This document shows positions 11,736 through 22,923 of a stretch of DNA of 64,000 bases, one piece after another. The position numbers were made by a program, and so were the translations under genes. The stretch covers positions 47,067,980-47,131,979 of the forward strand of contig NC_068575.1 in the NCBI RefSeq assembly GCF_025698545.1. The letters are read 5' to 3'. The notes under the pieces are model-generated. The model was not told where the DNA came from and did not search any database. It saw only the letters and a list, made by a program, of their open reading frames with translations. Each line of letters opens with the position of its first letter. Positions within the stretch are counted from its first letter, which is position 1. This DNA is from Gossypium raimondii. Taxonomy: Eukaryota > Streptophyta > Magnoliopsida > Malvales > Malvaceae.

Positions 11736-13150
11736 TTAAATTTGTATGAGGTCCTTAATACTAAAAGGAGTACAAAATTCAGAAGTGTTGAAACAAAGGG
11801 AGGCTGCCACTGAATTCCCTGTCTCTGTATTATGATAACCATCCCAGAAAAAATGTTGATTTGGGTTAGGGCATGGTTCCAGCCATGGAATACATACAGC
11901 ACTCCCGTTACCCCAAGTTGTGCAACATGGATTGCTTGCATCACTGTATCCTGCAATAATATGGACTATCATTCAATACAATGGATGCATGATCTTTTAA
12001 ATAAGTAATTATGAAAATATGCCTTCAAAGCTTACCATATTTTGAAGGATTAGTAATGACATCATAGCCTAATGAATTAATTCGAGCAAGAACAAGTATG
12101 GAGCCTTGAAGAGTGGATGTTAAAGACTTGAGCAATTCATGAAGCTTGGTATTGAAATATGAGACAATTTGGTTAGTTTGTTCATGACATTTGCCTACGA
12201 CTACTTGATATTTTCTTGTATAATGTGGGATGCATCCAAGTGGGGCTATTTCGTGCATTATTATCTTCCTTGCTCCTAATTTATATACGCTCTGCAATTC
12301 CAATAACATGATCAATACGTATATGAAGAAGAAGCTGAGACTGGTAAAAAGAGAATTTATGGAGAGAACCTGGAAATGGTTGGAGAGATCATCTATAAGA
12401 AGCTGAGCAAATGATTGAGGATCATAATCATGATTTGTGCTAAACAAGGTTGGTTCTAGATAGTTTTGAATGTAATCATTGCTGCCTGTTGTAATTATGA
12501 AAATAGAATCTGCCAAGTGTTTAGAAAGCTCCTCTAAGCTGTTAAAGTGGGTAGGCAGCTTCGATTCAATTGTCCATTTAAACAAGTCAATTTGTTCACC
12601 CAAACTCAAGCATTTGCCCTGCCCCCAAAACAAAAGGTTCCGTGAAAATTAATTGGTGGGTCAATTTCCAATTAATTAAGAGTAAAGTAAGGTGAAGGAC
12701 TTACAAATATAGTTCCAGTTTGAGGGAGAATTCCACAAGCTGAAGATGCATAATTCAAACCTGTTAAGGGTACTGAGTCGTGTATGCCCAAGTATGGTGG
12801 AGGATATGGCAGCTCAAGAAACTCAGCTTCAAAATAACCATAAATATTAAGAAAAAAATGGGTATAATTTAAATGAAGGAAAATTGAGTTTTAAGACATA
12901 GAATACCTATAAAATCTGGGAGAGTTCTACCATTAGTGAACCTTCCAGTGAAGTGCTGGACGAAATTGTGGCCGTAAGGTGGGAAGTTTGCCCTGGCCAT
13001 TGTTGGCAGAAGATTGTTATTGCCACTGTCAAACAATGAATCTCCGAATACATAGAGAGCTGGTACCAGAGGTTTAGTGTGGACTAACAAGAGGAATTGA
13101 TGGAGACTGAATAAGAAAATGTTGGACGTGATGAAGTTGTTGTTGCTCAT
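11736..13150 (-). CDS. GDSL esterase/lipase, secreted
   Basis: Five coding exons (high to low): 13150-12907, 12826-12705, 12618-12370, 12291-12036, 11950-11736, all with GT/AG introns, giving 361 residues, normal for plant GDSL lipases. Signal peptide about 1-27. Block I is [16 protein letters not shown] with catalytic Ser38. Block III contains the GSND Asn (TTGSNDY). Block V is [11 protein letters not shown] with Asp327 and His330, completing the triad. PLGC and the Cys-rich NPCC segment are typical of the family. The protein should act in the secretory path or apoplast on ester or lipid substrates; the real substrate cannot be told. The start at 13150 was chosen because the in-frame ATG at 13273 lies next to the TATA box at 13277-13284. 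It is convergent with the RGF locus, about 320 bp between stops. Confidence 0.9.
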
Positions 13151-13276
13151 CTTTGCAAGAGAAATTAAAGAAGAATAGGAGGATAATGGTTTTATGTAAG
13201 TGTTGAATATCGAAGGTCTATGGAGATTTTGTTGAGAAATGAAAAAACCGAAATCATAAAAGTACATCACCATGAC

Positions 13277-13284
13277 TATTTATA
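13277..13284 (-). promoter_or_regulatory. TATA box of the GDSL gene
   Basis: TATAAATA on the minus strand, about 127 bp upstream of the chosen ATG at 13150. Transcription would start near 13250, leaving the upstream ATG at 13273 outside the mRNA. Confidence 0.55.
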
Positions 13285-13437
13285 TCTCATCACACGAAGC
13301 TAAGCCATTTTGTTTTTTGGTTGAGGAGATAAAAATGATTTTAGTGACTTCAGCAATAGGTACGCCAAAAATATGACACAACCGAAATGTAAAGGTACTC
13401 TTTATCACTAAACAGAATTTCATGTGTATGACATGAA

Positions 13438-13460
13438 TTTTTATATATATATATATATAA
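13438..13460. repeat. (TA)n microsatellite upstream of the GDSL gene
   Basis: A TATATA run in otherwise AT-rich promoter-side DNA (13285-13678), in which nothing else is recognised. Confidence 0.7.
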
Positions 13461-13678
13461 TTTTTGTTATGGAATTTAATTATTACTTTGAAATTGTTAT
13501 ATTTCATTCGAATTTTGTAACCACGAATTATTAGCATTTAGTGTATGAATTCTCGCGTTGCTCCTGTTTATCATTAATTCGAGGACAAAAATATCAACAT
13601 CCAATAAAACAAAGGGTTTTAATTAAAAAGCATATATAATAAAATGATCCAATTCTTAAGAAAATCACTAATATATTT

Positions 13679-14070
13679 TAGGGCAAACCACAAATGCAGC
13701 CACTTTTGTTTACCTCAAATTACATTTTAGTCACTTATATTTGAAATGTTACGTTTTAGTCACTTATGTTATCTTTTTGTTATGAAGTGATTATTCTACC
13801 GTTAAGCTTCGTTACCTCCCTAACGGCGGTCCTACGTAGCAGTCCAAATGGGTTTTGAATGCTAACTTGGATGTCTTATGTGGCAGTCCAAATTAAATTT
13901 ATTTAATTAAAAACCTATTTTCATCCCAGCAACTGAACATCTAAGTTGGTATTTAAAACTCATTGGGATTGTCATGTAAGACTACCGTTAGAGAAGTAAC
14001 GGAGTTTAATGATAGAATGACCACTTCGTAATAAAACGATAACGAGTGACTCTTTTTGTAATTTACCCTA
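13679..14070. mobile_element. Inverted-repeat MITE between the GDSL gene and COM1
   Basis: The ends TAGGGCAAA and TTTACCCTA are inverted. Long subterminal arms also pair: GTCACTTATGTTATC...CTAACGG (13737-13825) against its complement CCGTTA...GATAACGAGTGAC (13985-14050), with about 80% identity by eye. It is 392 bp with no coding capacity. The flanks are TTTTAGGG and CCCTATTA; a 2-bp TA duplication is possible, but no longer one is convincing, so the superfamily stays open. Confidence 0.7.
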
Positions 14071-14290
14071 TTATAAAAAAGCAATATAAGGAAGTTTTGT
14101 CTTTGGGCCGAAAGCCTCCAACACTTGAATACCATTTATGATATTTGAGTGTAGATGGTGAAGCTCAATACTATTTGGCCATTCATTTTAAACTTTTTCC
14201 ATTTTTGGTTTATTTACAGACTAAAGGCTGGCGTATGAATGATAATTAAACTTAAATGAAAATTGCATATTCAATATTGAACTAGACAAA

Positions 14291-16502
14291 TCACATTTCC
14301 GATTCAAACCCAATATTCCAAAATCCCTCAGGAGTCATAGGAGGAACATACTTATATCGATGCCTCGACACACCATCATGATGCTCACAACGGAAATTCT
14401 TGTTGTGATCTTCATTGCCTTCAGCTCCCTTGCTAAGAACAGCATCATAGAATTTCTTACATTGATTGCATTCATATCCTTTCAATTTCTCCCTCTCTGC
14501 TTTCTTTCTTACTGGTTCCACATACTTGAAACTTCCCTTGTCAACCATTTGAAACGGTGTCTCCTGTTTTTGTTGCTTCTTGTCAACGCTAACATCATGT
14601 GTCTCATCATCTGAGCTATCAACATTCATGTCGTCTTGAACCAGAGGATCACCAGCTTCTTTCTTCATAGCTTTCTCCAGGTTTCCTCTGATATTCTCCA
14701 GAGGAGTGTCAAGAAAATCATCATGGGGATCATGCCTAGCTTGGCCTTGGTGGGACCTAGTATCTCTCCAACCAGAAGCCGGTCGCTTTGCACCAACTAT
14801 AGGATTAGACTTCACACTTGAGGGGCATTTACGACTGGAGTGAGAGGTAGAGGTTTCAATTGGTTTGACTCCTTTCTCGTCCTCTAAGTCACCATTCATG
14901 CCAATTACATCCTTCATGCTTTTTGTGCCAAAAACAACCATAGGAGTCTTCAGAATCCTGTTTTCAGCATCTGTAATGAGACAACAAAATGTAGCTTAGA
15001 AATCTATTACAAAGAAAAGCAGATATAGAGCAGTGGCAGCAATGTTTTTTCAGCATGTTGCCTCAAACCATAGGGTGTTCTTAACATTCTCACTTAAATC
15101 ATCAATTCAGCAAAACGAGAAGTCAATAACTTGATAGATCCTAGAGCAAATGTAGCAATTAGCGGAAACTAACTGGAATGACTAAGCAATAAGCATTGAT
15201 CAAAATAGAAGCCAACAGACATAAACTAAATATAAGCTGTGGAAAGTTACCAAGAGAAGGTTTGGATTTGTCATGATGCCTGGCTGAGTCACTTTCATCT
15301 TCCAGTTTATTTGAAAAAGACATGTTCTCGGTAGTAAGGCCATTCTTTCTGCAGAGGTAGTTGTACTGAGATTTTAGCCTTTTGTAAGCATCAAGGAGAT
15401 CTCTTTTTTTCTTCTTCTCAGCTACCAACTCAGAGGCCTTCGCTTCAATCTGTTTTAGTAACTTCTCGCATAAATCCCTTTCTTCAACTGCATGGCGTGC
15501 ATCATTACCACTTCTACTAAGTTTGGCAGCCTGCAGTTCATTGATCTTCAGTTCCAAGCTTTTTACTTTGCCCAGAAGTTGTTCTTTTATTTTCTCATTC
15601 TCCTCCAACTGCTGTTTATTCTTCAAATTTTCTGACCCTTCTAAATCAATTTGTCTAAGCAACTGTTCCTGCGATTTTCTTCCTTCCTCAACTTCATCTG
15701 TCTTCTTCCCAAGTGCCACATGGAGTTCTTTGTAGTTCTCCTTCAATTTCTCGAAGTTGGCCTCAAGTAGCTTCTTCTCCTTGTTACAATTGATCAGCTG
15801 CTCTTCATTATGCATAACATCAAAGGCTTGCGACTCAACCTTTTTAAGTAAATTTTCTGCCAATTTCTTCCCATCAGCAACTTCCTGAGTCTTTTCTCCG
15901 AGCTCCCGCTGGAGTACTTCAACCTTTTTACGCAGGTTGTTTACGTCACTGAGAAGTACATTTGTTTTCTCTTCATGCTCTTTTAATTCTTTACCCTTAT
16001 CAGCTATCACGGAGGCTTTTGCTTGAACTAGCTGCACTAATTTACTATGCAATTCCATTCCCTCATCAACCTCCTTACACTTCAACATAAGCTCCCCTTT
16101 TAGCTCCTCAATTTTTGTTTCTTGACTTTGTAGTTTAACAACAAGTTGCCTCATTTTCTCTTCGTGCTCCTTTTGTAGCTTTTCCTTCTCAAGCAAGAAA
16201 GAACGATTCTCTTCAACAACCTTTTTCCTTTCAAGTTCAAGCTCCTCCAGTAGGAGATTGAACTCGTTTTCCTTCTTCTTCCATGCATCTTCAGCCTCTT
16301 TCTTGGCCTCTGCATATATTTTCTCCAAGCCTTTACATTTCGACTGGAAATTTGGATACAGTTGGCTACAAAAGATGTACTCGATCTGAGAAATTTTGTC
16401 CTTTGCTTCCTGAATTGAAGCAACTAGTATGGTGCTTAACCCAGAGATATACTTAACATCATTGCCATCGACTGAAAGCCCTAATTTTGGAGATTGTTCC
16501 AT
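14291..16502 (-). CDS. COM1: COM1/GR1 (gamma response 1), Sae2/CtIP homologue
   Basis: Two coding exons, 16502-15251 and 14970-14291, joined through a phase-1 intron, give 643 residues. About residues 20-400 are charged heptad-rich coiled coil (many E/K/L/Q). The last ~88 residues are the Sae2/CtIP domain: FKYVEPVRKKAER, the CNQCKKFYDA zinc-type pair, HHDGVSRHRY and the end PPMTPEGFWNIGF. This C-terminus is diagnostic for plant COM1/GR1. In the family the protein works with the MRE11-RAD50-NBS1 nuclease to resect double-strand-break ends and is needed to process SPO11-linked breaks in meiosis. The start is MEQSPKLG; an earlier in-frame ATG at 16532 lies inside the 5'UTR intron and was rejected. 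All key residues seem intact. Confidence 0.92.
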
Positions 16503-16504
16503 TT

Positions 16505-16915
16505 CTGGAATTAACATCGCAAGAACAGTCAAGTCATCAGTTCAACACAAAATATGTCGGTGAATTATGAATTTAACTAAGTATTATTGGGAAAGGGGAT
16601 ATCCATTCTAGAAATAAAAAAGAACCCTATCGTTTGAACTCAATTTCAGAGTTTTGTTGAACAATTGAACCTTAAAGAAAAAGGATATGAATTCAAACGG
16701 TCTAAACAAGCTGGAGCCTCTTTCTAGACAAACTAGCAACGGGACAAAGAAAAATAACAATAATCTCAAACGGGCAAAGAAGACCAGAAACAGCTTAAAT
16801 TCATCGTTGTTGCATGAATTACATATAAACAGTTAGCAAGAAAACTGAAACTCAAAAAAAAAAAAAAAAGGTGAAAGGCAATTAGGAAAATTAAAACCAA
16901 AAAAACAAGACTTAC
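16505..16915 (-). other. 5'UTR intron of COM1
   Basis: On the minus strand, a GTAAGT donor follows CACAAA at 16916, and a polypyrimidine stretch ends in CCAG at 16505, two bases before the ATG. The leader exon would run from about 17200 to 16916. No transcript data exist here to fix its 5' end. Confidence 0.6.
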
Positions 16916-17566
16916 TTTGTGCTTGAATCCAGCAATCAGAAAAAGAAAGAAAGAAATGAATTGCCTGCCTTCACCAATCTAAAGAAAATGTCAGCCAATT
17001 CTAAGAAATCTGAAGAAGAAGTTAGAAATGCCGTCACTAAGTTTCGTTTTGGTTGGAAGCAAAAGGAGAAATGGGACAAACAATAAGTTGAAGAAATGAA
17101 AGAGACTGAAAATTCCTTGAGAGTGGAGATGCACCGGGACGGTGGCGGGGGCTTGAATTTGAGCCGATGGCTCACCCTTGAATTGCACAGCGGCTGTGGT
17201 TGCAGTGGCGGGGAAGATTCAGATTTTTAATTCTTTTTAATAAATATAACGTGAATATTATGAGAATAGAATAATTAGAAAATAACTCTGGAGGCCCAAA
17301 TCATTAAAATGGACTCTTGGGCCTTCACTATTATTTCAAGCCCACTTATTCTTCATAAATTTTGTTGGAAAAGGAAGAATTATTGTTTATTAGCATACTG
17401 AGTGGAAAGTCCTGGACGAAAGATTCAACCTTTGTTTGTATTGTAACATGTATGTAGTGGAACAAAATGTTGAATTTTAAAACAACATATCCAAATGGCA
17501 ATGTGCTCTTTCACATATCACGAAATTTGTTATAAAGGGTTTTTCGAGAAAAAAGATCCTTCTCTT

Positions 17567-17739
17567 TTATGGGAGTAAAAGGTCTTATATAAACAGGGCC
17601 ATAAATCCTAGTGATCAATGACCTTGCCTCATAAGCTACGCAATATAGTCATGAGCTTCCTACATAATGTAACTAGATGGGAAAGGCTACTTGGTAGGTA
17701 ACCAGTGGTAGGATGTTATGACACACATTAGGACATAAT
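17567..17739. repeat. Dispersed repeat, copy 1 (partner 29697-29902)
   Basis: It shares a series of blocks with 29697-29902 in the same order: GGGAGTAAAAG/TGGAGTAAAAG, CAATGACC, CCTCAT, CATGA, GCTACTTG, AGTGGTAG, GTTATGACAC and a final ATAAT. I recognise no element class. Here it ends where an LTR fragment begins. Confidence 0.6.
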
Positions 17740-17740
17740 C

Positions 17741-17906
17741 TATAACATCTCATACCCGACCCGACCGATGGACCAAATATATTAGATGCCACATTCGTTG
17801 TCGAAACAACTACGATCTTATTTCAATCTTTAACAAATGAATTATGCAAGAAACTTAGTTTCAATACTTAATATAACACATTCTGTACTCATATTCGGGT
17901 TATAAA
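17741..17906 (-). repeat. Terminal fragment of an LTR, minus orientation
   Basis: It begins TATAACATCTCATACCCGAC, like the complement of an LTR 3' end, and contains CCACATTCGTTGTCGAAACAA, which matches the next LTR's TTACATTCGTTGCTGAAGTAA. It stops exactly where the TGTAACACCCC of the next LTR starts, so one LTR inserted into another of the same family. Confidence 0.5.
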
Positions 17907-20093
17907 TGTAACACCCCGATCGTCAAGTCTGAGTTACTAGATGTTACATTCGTTGCTGAAGTAATTACGAATACAAAACATTTAATTCAAAACACAATTC
18001 ATGCAAACATAAGCATTTTAGAACAAAAACATGATATACAACCTTCCCAAGATTTATACAAGCCTACATACACTCTAAAGTTAACCCGAGACTGAAAAAG
18101 GACCAAATTACAATATTTTCAATATTTTAAAACAAGTACTGATACCCAAGCCAGGTATCGATATCAATTTGACCTTCGATGTTTGGAAATTTTGAATAAA
18201 AATTCATAGTATCGAGACCTTTCATAAAGTATCAATATCTTTTTCAATGTATTGATACTTTACTCTAGTATCGATACCATTTTAAGGTTTGATGTTTTGA
18301 AAATTAAAGAAAAATTATCCAAGTATCGATACCCTCCCTTCATAAAAAATTTCCAAAATTTGCATTTGGCACCTACTTTATTCCAAACTATTATCAACCA
18401 TACCAAAACATTCCCAAAAATATGTTCAAATCATACCTAAACATACTCAAAAGCATGTTCAAATCATATTTAAACAATAACTTACATCTTCATTATAAAT
18501 CTCAACAATTCAATCATCCATTAACTTATCATTTTCACTTACCAAGATCATCAATCAAACCTTAACTACCTACTAACATGTTTCATACCAAGTCACTTGC
18601 CAAAACATGCCATTATCAATACGCAATAACCATTCATATTACACTTTCATACCAAACTTGTATATACCATATATATACATTCATTAACTTCCAAAATCAA
18701 ATTCCAAGCATAGCTACATGTAAGAAGGACTCTAGTAGGTAACATGCCATTTAACTAGTAAAGGAAATTCACCAACTTTGTTGAGTTTGGGGTTTTGTCT
18801 GGATGTTGAAGTCGATGCTCAGGATCTTGTATAAACCTAACCTTGGCATGGGAAACAAAATCGTACGTTGAGCAATAAACTCAGTGGTATTTCCACAATT
18901 CAAACATTAAATGCAAATTAAGTTAATGTATACAATTCAATAATCATGTCATCATACCAATTGCAAAACATATTTCCAAATGCACCAATATGCCATATAA
19001 TTCAATATAACATGTTCAAAAGATTAAGTTAGGAACAATCGAATTGGCATATCATATTCCGAATCAAATCATTTGATTTGTCTAATTCATATTAATCTTT
19101 TGGATCTATAATCCAGTTTACGTAGTATTTCTTAATAGTATTCATTTCAAATTCCATTCTCAAATTTTATATTTTAATTCCCTATTAACCTGACTCAGAC
19201 TCGAACGAATACACGGATCTAACCAACACACTAATTTGGCACCTAATGCCTCATTGGACAATTCTGAAGTAAATAGTTTGCGCCCAATGCTTATTGGTAT
19301 AATCGAAGTAAAATTTGTGCCCAACACTCGTCGACACGTAGTTGAAGTAACCCGTACTCGATCTATCCTATGACATGCCAATTATATCCAACTCTGCTTG
19401 AATATTTAATAAGGTAACAACTATTCAATTTCGAATATATTTCAATTTCATGATTCAACATATTCAATTCATCAATCAAATAGTCATTTCGTATGTATAA
19501 TAACATGAATCAATCCAATTTGAGGTCAATTTCACAATTTTATCAATCTACACCATTTTTAATTTTATTCAAATTAGTCATCCATATCAAAAATCAACAT
19601 TTTCATGCCAATTCAATTCAACTAATCAATCTCATCTTACCTCAATATCTTACCATGCTATAAAATGCAATTATGAATCAATTTAATCAATTTGAATTGT
19701 AGAAATACAAACTGAAAACTCTGAGCTAGTCGTCGACGGCTTTAGCTTTTCCTTTCCCTCTCGAGGAATTTGAGTCAACATTAGCTACAGATCAACATAA
19801 ACATACAATACCATCAATATCCAACCAAGTTCACAATCAATTATCATTTTATACAAAATTTTCATTTTATTCAATTTAGTCTCTAAAATTAGGACTAACG
19901 TAACTTTCAATTTAAAACTCCAAATTGTAATCTGACTTTACTATACTCCATAAGGGACCTCATATTCTTTATTTCTACAACCAAATTTAAAATTTATTCA
20001 GCTTGATCCCTAATCTATTAAACTATTAATTAACTTCACAATTTAGTCATTTTTTACATTTAAGCTTAGAATCTATCAATTTAACACCTAAAA
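17907..20093 (-). repeat. Ty3/gypsy-type LTR, minus orientation, truncated at the high end
   Basis: It starts TGTAACACCCC, the complement of a gypsy LTR 3' end (compare 34173). It contains the repeating phrase family around 19190-19380 (GGATACACGGATC, CACCTAATGCCTCATTGG, then GCCCAATGC..ATTGG) that recurs at 26940-27200. It has no coding potential. The expected TGTTACA-type far end is missing because a shorter LTR begins at 20094. CTCGACGACTAGC-like text near 19730 (TAGTCGTCGACGG) also matches the sister LTR near 27440. Confidence 0.6.
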
Positions 20094-20380
20094 TGTCACA
20101 CCCCAAAAATCGATGAATTCATAAAAATGAGTAAAGTATGTATGTAAATTGATTGGCGTGTTGTGGTAGCATAATCAGCCACACTGTTGGCTTGATGGTG
20201 AGTTAAAATGCAATTAAATAAACGTTTATTTTCAGAATCTATGTCTTAGAATAATAATAAATAGGTGAAAAGTTTTTTCGAAAAAGTCTTTGCCCATTTC
20301 AAAATTTTTGTTAAGTGTTTTAAGTCTGGTGACATCCTACATTTGGACCCAGTGAATCGAGTCGGGTATATGGTGTTACA
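20094..20380 (+). repeat. Short LTR (287 bp) of another Ty3/gypsy element
   Basis: It starts TGTCACACCCC and ends GGTGTTACA. Seven bases later comes TGGTATCAAAGC, close to the usual initiator-Met tRNA primer site (TGGTATCAGAGC), so this is a 5' LTR on the plus strand. No matching 3' LTR was found in the window, so the element is truncated or broken up. Confidence 0.6.
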
Positions 20381-20387
20381 AGTTTAC

Positions 20388-20399
20388 TGGTATCAAAGC
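20388..20399 (+). other. Primer-binding site (initiator Met tRNA type)
   Basis: TGGTATCAAAGC differs at one base from the common plant gypsy/copia site complementary to tRNA-iMet, and it lies directly downstream of the short LTR. Confidence 0.6.
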
Positions 20400-20417
20400 T
20401 TTCGATTTAGCATATCC

Positions 20418-20545
20418 TTGATAGCTAAATTAGATTCAACCCTGTATGCATAATACACTAGACCTGGCTTAGTCAGTCAATCCTTCGTAGTTAAATTAGA
20501 GTTAGCCTTGTATGCATAATACACCAGACCTGGCTTAGTCTCTTA
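20418..20545. repeat. 66-bp tandem repeat, two copies
   Basis: GTATGCATAATACAC starts at 20444 and 20510, followed both times by AGACCTGGCTTAGTC with one or two changes. It sits in the leader just inside the short LTR element. Confidence 0.75.
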
Positions 20546-20699
20546 GGTAAGTTAAAAACTTTTGTATGGCGAATGGTTTAATAAATTATTACAACTAAGG
20601 TAAATGAGACAGTTAAAAGGAAAAAAAGGATAAATTTCATTAAAATGTGGGAAAATGAAACAAATAAAATAAGTAAATTAAGCTAAAAGAAATGAAGAA

Positions 20700-21330
20700 A
20701 ATTTTCAGTTTCCTGCCTTAACTGGCTGGTTAGTTGGTTCAATAAGGGCTTCCTCTAGTTGGTGGTGTTCTCGAGAGATTTCTTCCAGATCTATTGAATC
20801 ATCCAAATCCTCATCCTCCTCTATTCTTGGCTCAGTGGAAGCAAAGAAGTTGACGGATTGCTTTCATTCACTCTGGAACTTCTCCCAATCTTTACCCTCA
20901 AGATTGCATATGTTGAAGTTTAAAAAATTAGGAGTTACCTTCTGTAAATAGTTAAAGTTCACCCGACTCAAGTTGAGAGGGCCCACAGCAACTTGGGCAT
21001 AAAGGACCAAATTGGACCTTTGAATGGGCAGAGCCTCTGTCAGAGTTTTCTTTGTGTCCTCTTGGTACTTTCTCAGAGCATCTTCACTGGATTGGCGTAG
21101 AAATTCCAACTCTAGTAAGTGACGTTGTTCTTGAGATTTAAGTTTCTTCTCCCAAGAGGACTGTCTAACCTTCAGCCAATTATTTTCCTCCACCTACTCG
21201 AGTCTACTTCTACATCCTTATACTTGGCTTTCAAAGTTGAGACAGGAGTTAAGATCCTCGATCTGACTCACAGCTTCTTGATGAGTCTAACGTAGTTGAG
21301 CCAAAGACTGTTCGCCAGAATGTATAGATT
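20700..21330 (-). pseudogene. Unrecognised coiled-coil coding remnant
   Basis: The longest open part (21193-20864) begins MEENNWLKVRQSSWEKKLK and has a charged helical start (LLELEFLRQSSEDALRKYQ), then an uncharged middle. The same style of sequence continues on both sides, broken by stops (DSIDLEEISREHHQLEEALI downstream on the coding strand). It looks like a decayed gene or transposon-encoded coiled-coil protein. It runs opposite to the short LTR at 20094. I cannot name the family. Confidence 0.35.
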
Positions 21331-21573
21331 ACTCAAAGCTTGCCAAATTAATATTATTTTGGTTGCAAGTCTCCTAAAGGGCACAACTCATAAGCCCGTA
21401 TTCAGCAGCTAATACTTGACAAAACCTCGCTAGTATTGTAATTGAGGTAATTAAGGATTGGACTAGAGAGACAAGAGGAAGGCCTTTTTCAATTGTTGAG
21501 GCAAGATGTTACTTTGCTGCTACTGGATAGCCTCGAGAATATAAGGATATTGCCCTGGCCTTATTAGATTCTA

Positions 21574-21795
21574 CTATGGGAAAAGTCTATTTGTTTCGCC
21601 AGATGGAGCATTATTGCGTAAAGAATTAGGAGGAGACCCTGGCAAACTTGGGCATGTTGCTTCTTGTAAGATTTCAACCATAGGAGGATCAACGGCATGG
21701 ACTGGAGAGCCTGTCAAGTAGACGGACTCAATTGATGCAATTGAAACAGGAAGCAAAAGTAGAAACAAGAGGAGTGATAAATCTTTTGGAGACAT
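21574..21795 (-). other. Possible continuation of the 20.7-21.3 kb remnant
   Basis: A 73-codon frame ends PSGETNRLFP and contains PPMVEILQEATCPSLPGSPP. Composition is coding-like (Pro, Ser, Glu), but there is no recognisable domain. It is on the same strand as the coiled-coil remnant and may be its upstream exon or part. The flanking 21800-22400 holds nothing I recognise. Confidence 0.2.
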
Positions 21796-22433
21796 GCCCC
21801 TTCTTAAGTTTGCGTTGAATCAATAGTGGACAGTCATTACCTTTGTGTCACGGGTGCTTCCTTCTACCCTTAGCCTCTTTAGAGTTTTCTTTGTAACCAC
21901 TATTCTTGATAGGGAAGCAATAGCACATTCATCATCGCGCACCAAATCTAATAAGGCTAATACGTCCATGTTGTTTATTGGAGCGAGCGTAGAAGTATGA
22001 GAATTGGAAGTAGACCCTATAGTATCAGTAGGAGAATTAGCTTGATTGGGAGAATGAGTGGAAGACGTACCACGAAAAATGATATTCCAGTGGTGTGGAT
22101 GCAGTCCATAATGATTGATGACATGTTAAATTTGCATGATTTTTTGTGTTTAAATTGGTTAATTCTTAAATTGATCACTGCTAAATTGGTGATTTTATGT
22201 TTTAATCCTATCATGAATGCAATTGGGTTGCTATAAGTTAAAAACGAGCATAAAATGACCAATTTGCAACACAGTCAATAAAGTGGGGCTGAATCAAAAA
22301 TGTGGAAATAGTCAAGGACTCATCAGATTTCTTTTGACTTTATAAATCTAAAATTAGAAGAAAATATAATTTTATTTTTTATTTAATTTTAATTATGTAG
22401 TGGGTAGTTAGGCCAAATTTAGTAAGTCATATG

Positions 22434-22915
22434 TAGAGGTGCTCATGGTAGGGCAGCCCATAAAAAATTCGGCCGGATCTAGGCCCGGCCCACCAAATAT
22501 GGGCCTAAGATTTTGCCAGGCAGGCCGAGAAAAAATCATAAGCGGGCCCCTGCCCCAAGCCCATTTTATTTTAAAATTAAAAAAGTATTTTAAAATATTT
22601 TAAAATATTTTAAAATTAAAATATTTTAAAATATTTTAAAATTTAAAAATTTAAAAAATATTTTAAAATATTTTAAAATTTAAAAAATTAAAAAGTATGT
22701 AAAAATATTTTAAAATTAAAAAATAAATATATTTATTATATCGGGCTAGGTCGGTAGGGCCGGGCAAAAAAGTGGTGCTGAGGTCTGCCCGTTTTCTAAA
22801 CAGGCCTCGTTTTTTTGCCCAAGCCCATATTTTGGCCTATATTTTACCCAAACCCTCCCATATTTCGGGCGGGCCATCGGGCCGGGCCAGGCCGCCCGAC
22901 CCATGAGCACCTCTA
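22434..22915. mobile_element. hAT-type MITE, 482 bp
   Basis: The ends TAGAGGTGCTCATGG and CCATGAGCACCTCTA are perfectly inverted and match the hAT start pattern (YARNG). The flanks carry an exact 8-bp duplication GTCATATG (22426-22433 and 22916-22923), the hAT hallmark. The ends are GC-rich (GGCCCGGCCC-like), while the core (22570-22740) is a run of ATTTTAAAAT repeats. No transposase, so it is non-autonomous. Confidence 0.9.
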
Positions 22916-22923
22916 GTCATATG

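Noticed and set aside
13150..13273. Upstream in-frame ATG for the GDSL gene (41 extra residues)
   Set aside because: It lies 4 bp from the TATA box, so it is outside the likely mRNA, and it would spoil the signal peptide at MSNNNFITS.
16502..16532. Upstream in-frame ATG for COM1
   Set aside because: It lies inside a good 5'UTR intron (GTAAGT...CCAG), and the family start MEQSPKL follows directly.
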